This document shows positions 27,985-31,168 of a stretch of DNA of 31,168 bases, one piece after another (the stretch's first letter is position 1; the number at the start of each line of letters is the position of its first letter). The DNA is from a virus: positions 1-31,168 of IMG/VR virus record IMGVR_UViG_3300008107_000588. The stretch is one strand, 5' to 3'. The translations under genes and the position numbers were made by a program. A model generated the notes under the pieces. It had not been told where the DNA came from. It searched no databases and saw only the letters and a program-made list of their open reading frames with translations.

Positions 27985-28535
27985 AAATTCAAATAATTCC
28001 CTTAGTGTTATGTTTAACGGCCTGTTCAACGGTGTCATTGAAGGATGTATCTAAAGGTAGTAATGAGAATAATGATGCCCCTCCCATAGTGGAGAATCGA
28101 ACGAAAAAGAATAATTCGGGTGTGACGGTGGAGGTAGACACTGATGCTCGAATAGAGGTGAGAAAAATTGATATACCGAAACGGAATGACCCTAATGGTA
28201 TTTTTCGTGATTATTTAATTTATTTTGATTTGGATGAGTATACGGTACAGGACAAATTTTTACCTTTACTGAAGCAGCATGCCGAGTTTTTGGTGAAGAA
28301 TCCGGATGAGTTTGTTTTTATAGAGGGGCATACTGATGAACGGGGTGGTGCAGAGTACAATTTAGCATTAGGTCAGAGAAGGGCTAATGCTGTGAAGGTT
28401 GTATTGATGAATTATGGAGTTTCTGAGAAACAAGCTGAGGCATTTTCTTATGGGTCGGAAAAACCCCGTATTATAGGTTCGAATGAGGAAGCTTGGAGTG
28501 AGAATCGCCGAGTGGAATTATACTATAGGAATTGA
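27981..28535 (+). CDS. pal: Pal-like peptidoglycan-associated lipoprotein (OmpA_C domain)
   Basis: The 184-residue protein has signal peptide MKIQIIPLVLCLTAC with Cys15 as the lipid site, a disordered linker (about residues 20-70), and an OmpA C-terminal domain from about residue 78: LIYFDLDEYTV, FIEGHTDERGGAEYN (Asp for the diaminopimelate contact), ALGQRRANAVK, EAFSYGSEKPR and WSENRRVELYY (Arg contact). It follows bacterial Pal from start to end. Pal ties the outer membrane to the cell wall. A phage copy is unusual; it may stabilise or disturb the host Tol-Pal system or alter surface access for other phages. It is coupled with the lipoprotein before it. Confidence 0.88.
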   Translation: MKIQIIPLVLCLTACSTVSLKDVSKGSNENNDAPPIVENRTKKNNSGVTVEVDTDARIEVRKIDIPKRNDPNGIFRDYLIYFDLDEYTVQDKFLPLLKQHAEFLVKNPDEFVFIEGHTDERGGAEYNLALGQRRANAVKVVLMNYGVSEKQAEAFSYGSEKPRIIGSNEEAWSENRRVELYYRN

Positions 28536-28536
28536 G

Positions 28537-28632
28537 ATGAAAAATCCTGTTACTGAGAGAATCAAGGAAGCCGCAGAGATAAAGAGGCTGGAAGAATATG
28601 AGTGGATGTATAAGGAGTTAAATGATGAGTGA
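28537..28632 (+). CDS. Tiny helical peptide (31 aa)
   Basis: A 31-residue ORF, MKNPVTERIKEAAEIKRLEE at the N-terminus, entirely helical and charged. It starts one base after the pal stop with AGGA in range, and carries AAGGAG for the next gene. It may be a real peptide or just a leader that couples translation to the next gene. Confidence 0.42.
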   Translation: MKNPVTERIKEAAEIKRLEEYEWMYKELNDE

Positions 28633-28816
28633 ACCGAAAAGTTGGGTAGTAAATGAACTGCCGAATGGTGATTTAGTATATCAAGATACTATTTGGTGGA
28701 GTTTCGATGATTGGAAGAAAGGTAAAAATCCTATACGCACGAATTGGGATGATCCACCGAATGTGCGATTTACCTTTGATATTAACGGCAACCTAAAGAA
28801 TGTGGAAAAGTTATGA
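28625..28816 (+). CDS. Small unknown protein (63 aa)
   Basis: The 63-residue protein has WVVNELPNGDLVYQDTIWWS and GKNPIRTNWDDPPNVRFTFD, probably beta-rich. Of the two adjacent ATGs (28622 and 28625), the second has the better spacing of 7 nt from AAGGAG. Overlaps the next gene (ATGA). Unknown function. Confidence 0.6.
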   Translation: MSEPKSWVVNELPNGDLVYQDTIWWSFDDWKKGKNPIRTNWDDPPNVRFTFDINGNLKNVEKL

Positions 28817-29139
28817 AAGCATTATATAAGAGTACCAGGGTTGTGTATGATGCTCATTTGAAGGAGTATCAGGTGTACTATAAGAACTGGTTTATCTGGA
28901 GGTATGATTCTTGTTATAAATTTGATGATCAAACAACGAAATATCCTGTGCATTATAGCTCTGAAGAATCCGCCAAAGAGCGTGCAATTTATCGTGCTAA
29001 GAGTATGTTGAATAGTGTAGAGGTTTGGTGCGGCATGGAACTGAGTATGGTTGCAGATTATTCATATGTCGATATCCACGATGATTACTGGGAAGAACTC
29101 TGGAACAATTTACCCGTGAGAGCAAAAGAGAGAAAATGA
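28813..29139 (+). CDS. Unknown protein (108 aa)
   Basis: The 108-residue protein has an N-terminal beta section (VVYDAHLKEYQVYYKNWFIW), a helix with SSEESAKERAIYRAKSML, and an acidic aromatic part (YVDIHDDYWEELWNNLP). Coupled by ATGA overlaps on both sides. The WxWRYxxCYKF-like hairpin may be a structural core. No family is recognised. Confidence 0.64.
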   Translation: MKALYKSTRVVYDAHLKEYQVYYKNWFIWRYDSCYKFDDQTTKYPVHYSSEESAKERAIYRAKSMLNSVEVWCGMELSMVADYSYVDIHDDYWEELWNNLPVRAKERK

Positions 29140-29333
29140 ACGACCGAATAAAAGAACTATTATCACAGGCTGGTGTACACTATGAGGTGATGCCCAAGGA
29201 CACGGTACATGAAAAATTTGCTGAGTTAATCATAAAGGAATGTGCTGACCTGTTCAAACTGACCTTCACCGATGAGCAGTACCAGAGGCGTATAGATAAG
29301 ACCATCTATAAGCACTTTGGACTAGACCAATGA
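29136..29333 (+). CDS. LIIxEC-family protein 3 (65 aa), unknown
   Basis: The 65-residue protein (MNDRIKELLSQAGVHYEV, KFAELIIKECADLFKL, then IDKTIYKHFGLDQ) is the clearest member of the family also found at 26204 and 26786; the end KHFGxxx is complete here. Overlaps both neighbours by ATGA. No known activity. Confidence 0.68.
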   Translation: MNDRIKELLSQAGVHYEVMPKDTVHEKFAELIIKECADLFKLTFTDEQYQRRIDKTIYKHFGLDQ

Positions 29334-29512
29334 AAATAATCAAAGTATCTCATAATGCTACACAAATAGCGATTACCGTACAGACTGATACCGAATACCA
29401 GATCCACCTGTATAATGAGAATGGGTACGTAGAACTCCATAGTAGAGCCGATACCCTTGAAACCGCATTAGAATATCACCAACACCTTTGCGAGAAATGT
29501 AGTATCAAATAG
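29330..29512 (+). CDS. Small unknown protein (60 aa)
   Basis: The 60-residue protein has a beta N-terminus (KIIKVSHNATQIAITVQTDT) and a helix with ETALEYHQHLCEKCSIK, ending in a CxxC pair. It is the last gene before promoter cassette 1; a hairpin starts 4 nt after its stop. Function unknown. Confidence 0.6.
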   Translation: MKIIKVSHNATQIAITVQTDTEYQIHLYNENGYVELHSRADTLETALEYHQHLCEKCSIK

Positions 29513-29515
29513 ACA

Positions 29516-29538
29516 ATTGTTGTCAAAAAGACAATGGT
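29516..29538 (+). promoter_or_regulatory. Inverted repeat upstream of promoter cassette 1
   Basis: ATTGTTGTC and GACAATGGT pair over 9 positions (three of them G-T wobbles) around the loop AAAAA. There is no T-run after it, so it is not a classical terminator. A similar but shorter TTATC/GATAA hairpin with a five-T loop precedes promoter cassette 2, so the element may belong to the repeated cassette. Confidence 0.45.
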
Positions 29539-29566
29539 TGCCAAATCCACCGTTTTATGAGATAAT
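29538..29566 (+). promoter_or_regulatory. Promoter cassette 1 (sigma70-like)
   Basis: -35 TTGCCA (29538-29543), a 17-nt spacer and -10 GATAAT (29561-29566). Five bases downstream begins CCATACTGAGAGAGGTT, which recurs exactly at 30642 after cassette 2. It would drive the small genes from 29594 on. Confidence 0.72.
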
Positions 29567-29570
29567 TACT

Positions 29571-29587
29571 CCATACTGAGAGAGGTT
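29571..29587 (+). repeat. Repeated 5'-leader element, copy 1
   Basis: The 17-nt sequence CCATACTGAGAGAGGTT occurs identically at 30642-30658, in both cases 3-4 nt after a -10 box. It contains the AGAGAGG ribosome-binding site used by the ORF at 29594. It is therefore a conserved initial transcribed region. Confidence 0.85.
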
Positions 29588-29593
29588 ATCAAA

Positions 29594-29671
29594 ATGATCC
29601 CGGCTCGACTATTCTTGCTGGTGGGTATGGGTGGGGAACTACTGGCGACCTTGCAACCGCTGATGATTTAG
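29594..29671 (+). CDS. Possible 25-residue hydrophobic peptide
   Basis: A short ORF starting MIPARLFLLVGMGGELLATL, with AGAGAGG 8 nt upstream and promoter cassette 1 in front. Its mean hydrophobicity would allow a membrane peptide, but it may equally be a leader ORF that hands ribosomes to the gene at 29681. Codon content alone cannot decide. Confidence 0.35.
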   Translation: MIPARLFLLVGMGGELLATLQPLMI

Positions 29672-29680
29672 GGTGATAAA

Positions 29681-29839
29681 ATGAACAAAGTTTTTATTGT
29701 AGTAGAACCGATACCATATGAGGGCGATACCGTCCTCCGTGTATTTGCAAAGTATGATGATGCTATTGCCTATGGTGAAGCACTAGTTGCTGAGAATACT
29801 ATAGAGGAATTCGATGTATATGAGCGTGAGGTGTATTGA
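29681..29839 (+). CDS. Small unknown protein (52 aa)
   Basis: The 52-residue protein (MNKVFIVVEPIPYEGDTVLR, VFAKYDDAIAYGEALVAEN) has a beta-alpha layout ending EFDVYEREVY. GGGTGA lies upstream of the ATG, and the last base of the stop is the first base of the next gene (TGATG). Unknown role. Confidence 0.58.
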   Translation: MNKVFIVVEPIPYEGDTVLRVFAKYDDAIAYGEALVAENTIEEFDVYEREVY

Positions 29840-30075
29840 TGGGTACTTATCGTAGATTCTGTTATACTACAATACAAAAAGACCGAAAAGGTCGTATATA
29901 TGCTGAAGTTGAACATGGCCGTGGAGGTGAAGTGTTTAATGTATATGCTGATGGTACAGTATTGCTGAAAGAGAACAAAAAACTCTATTCAACAAAAGAC
30001 TATAATAGTACCTTTGTAAGCCATATCCGATACCATGGTAAAAAATCACTTAAATATGCTCTTGGAGTATACTAA
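29839..30075 (+). CDS. Small unknown basic protein (78 aa)
   Basis: The 78-residue protein (MGTYRRFCYTTIQKDRKGRI, YAEVEHGRGGEVFNVYADGT) is basic and beta-rich. ATG 29839 overlaps the previous stop by one base. Its own stop overlaps the HNH gene start (TAATG). The fold cannot be assigned by eye; co-transcription with the HNH gene is likely. Confidence 0.6.
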   Translation: MGTYRRFCYTTIQKDRKGRIYAEVEHGRGGEVFNVYADGTVLLKENKKLYSTKDYNSTFVSHIRYHGKKSLKYALGVY

Positions 30076-30470
30076 TGAAAAAGAAAATTATTGATATATC
30101 GAAGCGTCCAAAATGCTCCCATCCAGGTTGCAATAACCCTGGACAGCATACGGGAAATTACCGTAAAGACGGCACTCCACTTTTCCGTAAACAATGCCAA
30201 AAACACCACGGTATACGCTATGAAATTGGGGGATGGGAATATAAACAATACCGTAAAGATTATTGTGAGAATAAAGACGGCCGATTAGGGTTTAAGTGTA
30301 ATTATAAGATCCGTATAGAGGGTCAATTACAAGTAGACCATAAGAACGGCAATCCATCAGATAACCGTAAAAGAAACCTCCAAACATTGTGTGCGAACTG
30401 CCACACCTTTAAAACGCTAATGAATAAGGACTATAGTAGTCCAGGACGCAAGTATTATAAGACCGCATAG
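30075..30470 (+). CDS. HNH endonuclease
   Basis: The 131-residue protein has the HNH motif LQVDHKNGNPSDNRKRNLQT followed by LCANCHTFKT, giving the catalytic His and the structural CxxC zinc pair. An N-terminal Cys/His cluster (PKCSHPGCNNPGQH, QCQKHHG) may bind a second zinc. The whole protein is basic. Free-standing HNH nucleases in T4-like phages can be homing enzymes or act in DNA degradation or packaging. It starts in the previous stop and ends the gene string before the non-coding stretch. Confidence 0.87.
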   Translation: MKKKIIDISKRPKCSHPGCNNPGQHTGNYRKDGTPLFRKQCQKHHGIRYEIGGWEYKQYRKDYCENKDGRLGFKCNYKIRIEGQLQVDHKNGNPSDNRKRNLQTLCANCHTFKTLMNKDYSSPGRKYYKTA

Positions 30471-30610
30471 AGAACCGAAGTATAGTGCAGACGTAGCGAA
30501 AAATGCGAGGTTATTCGAGAAGCAACGGGTAGTCTAAAATCCATGTCATTTCTGTAACTTATCAGAGTGTCAACGAGATTTCCTTATCTTTTTGATAACA
30601 TTCTGAGGGC

Positions 30611-30638
30611 TTGCCATCCTTGCCGAAACCTGTATAAT
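30611..30638 (+). promoter_or_regulatory. Promoter cassette 2 (sigma70-like)
   Basis: -35 TTGCCA (30611-30616), a 16-nt spacer and a perfect -10 TATAAT (30633-30638). It differs from cassette 3 at only about 4 of 29 positions over the whole promoter, including the spacer end CCGAAACCTG, so the two are copies. Its leader contains the 17-nt repeat and then the G10 tract, but no obvious long gene starts from it before cassette 3. Confidence 0.8.
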
Positions 30639-30641
30639 TGA

Positions 30642-30658
30642 CCATACTGAGAGAGGTT
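30642..30658 (+). repeat. Repeated 5'-leader element, copy 2
   Basis: Identical to 29571-29587 (CCATACTGAGAGAGGTT). Here it is followed by TTG and only eight codons to a stop (30683-30685), so no real gene uses its ribosome-binding site. Confidence 0.85.
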
Positions 30659-30672
30659 TTGCCCGTCACGGA

Positions 30673-30682
30673 GGGGGGGGGG
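30673..30682 (+). repeat. Homopolymer of ten G
   Basis: Ten consecutive G after CACGGA in an otherwise AT-rich region, 15 nt after the leader repeat. It could slip in length, form G-rich RNA structure, or be an assembly or sequencing artefact. Confidence 0.85.
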
Positions 30683-30715
30683 TAAAGTTTCATTCCTGAC
30701 AACACCAAATAATGC

Positions 30716-30743
30716 TTGCCATTCCTACCGAAACCTGTACAAT
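30716..30743 (+). promoter_or_regulatory. Promoter cassette 3 (sigma70-like, apparently leaderless)
   Basis: -35 TTGCCA (30716-30721), a 16-nt spacer and -10 TACAAT (30738-30743). The ATG of the next gene begins 6 nt after the -10 box, where transcription should start, as for the promoter at 20207. It is a near copy of cassette 2. Confidence 0.8.
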
Positions 30744-30749
30744 AGAGTC

Positions 30750-30956
30750 ATGGTTAAGAGAAAAGACAAATTCGATATAAGTGAGGCCTGCGGTTGGTTA
30801 GGTATGGTCTTGATTCACGCTGCAACCCTTCCTACTAGTCTTGGAGTGATTCTGGGATATAGTGATAAGTTGCCTCCTTTGAGTATTGAGCCTGTGGTGG
30901 TGCTGAACAAAAACCCTGGCTATATTGCTTACCTTGCAAATGGAATGAAACTATGA
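30750..30956 (+). CDS. Small membrane-associated protein (68 aa), leaderless
   Basis: The 68-residue protein has a basic N-terminus (MVKRKDKFDISEA) and a hydrophobic middle (CGWLGMVLIHAATLPTSLGV), then PPLSIEPVVVLNKNPGYIAY. It lacks any ribosome-binding site, and its ATG falls at the predicted transcription start of promoter 3. The stop overlaps the next start (ATGA). Unknown function. Confidence 0.66.
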   Translation: MVKRKDKFDISEACGWLGMVLIHAATLPTSLGVILGYSDKLPPLSIEPVVVLNKNPGYIAYLANGMKL

Positions 30957-31168
30957 AAAATTTAGAATGGGAAATCCAGGCCTACGGGTCTCCGAAAGAT
31001 GATATTCTGGAGTCTGTACAGGATTCTCTGACTTTTAAACTAAGTGGTCCTGGCATGGTAGTGGCTAGTTATCTGTCGGACGCCCAGGAGTTGATTGCTT
31101 CTAATCAGTCTGGTACCAATGAAATTGCTCGCCAGTATATCAATATAGCTAAAATGATTATGATGGAA
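30953..31168 (+). CDS. Unknown protein, 3' end outside window
   Basis: The first 72 residues are visible and the frame is open at the window edge. It begins MKNLEWEIQAYGSPKDDILE and has FKLSGPGMVVASYLSDAQEL followed by EIARQYINIAKMIM, a helical pattern I associate with a small hypothetical family in T4-like phages. It starts within the previous stop (ATGA), so it is co-translated with the leaderless gene before it. Confidence 0.62.
   Translation, partial: MKNLEWEIQAYGSPKDDILESVQDSLTFKLSGPGMVVASYLSDAQELIASNQSGTNEIARQYINIAKMIMME

Larger units (their letters stand above)
30471..30749 (+). other. Non-coding stretch with two promoter cassettes
   Basis: No ORF longer than about 25 codons with a convincing start is visible. 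The stretch holds the TTATC/GATAA hairpin (30584-30598), promoter cassette 2, the second leader repeat, a run of ten G and promoter cassette 3. I looked for tRNA-like cloverleaf sequence in 30471-30600 and saw none. Confidence 0.7.

Noticed and set aside
30471-30610. Possible tRNA or structured RNA in the non-coding stretch
   Set aside because: No T-loop GTTCRANNC-type sequence or paired acceptor stem could be found by eye.

Overview
The window reads as an internal stretch of a lytic, T4-like phage genome that infects a Gram-negative, probably proteobacterial host. The phage call rests on a gp61-type DNA primase, a phage nucleotide-metabolism block (ThyX, class I ribonucleotide reductase, thioredoxin), PhoH, an A-type Fe-S carrier, a long tail-fibre operon on the opposite strand, and dozens of short, tightly packed ORFs with ATGA/TAATG overlaps. 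The host inference rests on Gram-negative envelope genes: a PstS close to the E. coli type, an OprO/OprP-type porin and a Pal-type lipoprotein. The sequence is AT-rich throughout. I see no tRNA, IS element or CRISPR array.

Layout. Positions 1-6032 (+) hold replication and nucleotide genes: the 3' part of primase, thyX, an nrdA split over two frames, an amidotransferase-like gene, three tiny ORFs, thioredoxin, nrdB and a methyltransferase. Positions 6040-8622 form a self-contained phosphate-acquisition cassette: a promoter with phased repeats, pstS, a phosphate-selective porin and a strong terminator. Positions 8625-9981 hold an IscA/HesB protein, an exported staphylococcal-type nuclease, a zinc ribbon and a GIY-YIG-like protein. 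Positions 9970-19168 (-) form the tail-fibre and receptor-binding module. It includes a 1411-residue fibre with about 40 short repeats, a glycine-rich adhesin, three tandem gp12-like collar paralogues and a double 2OG-Fe(II) oxygenase. Positions 19269-31168 (+) hold small, probably early or middle genes: phoH, a SprT-like peptidase, a MazG-like hydrolase, an HNH endonuclease, two lipoproteins and many unknowns, with several host-type sigma70 promoters.

How the parts fit. ThyX, NrdA/NrdB and thioredoxin feed dNTP synthesis. PstS plus the porin would raise phosphate uptake across both membranes to supply that synthesis. The late minus-strand operon builds the adsorption apparatus. The 3' third carries host-takeover accessory genes, several with their own promoters, two of which appear to drive leaderless mRNAs.

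Most notable points: the nrdA break, the phage-borne PstS-porin cassette with Pho-box-like repeats, the phage-borne Pal, the repeat architecture of the fibre, and repeated promoter cassettes at 29.5-30.8 kb. All function calls come from reading motifs by eye; no database search was run.
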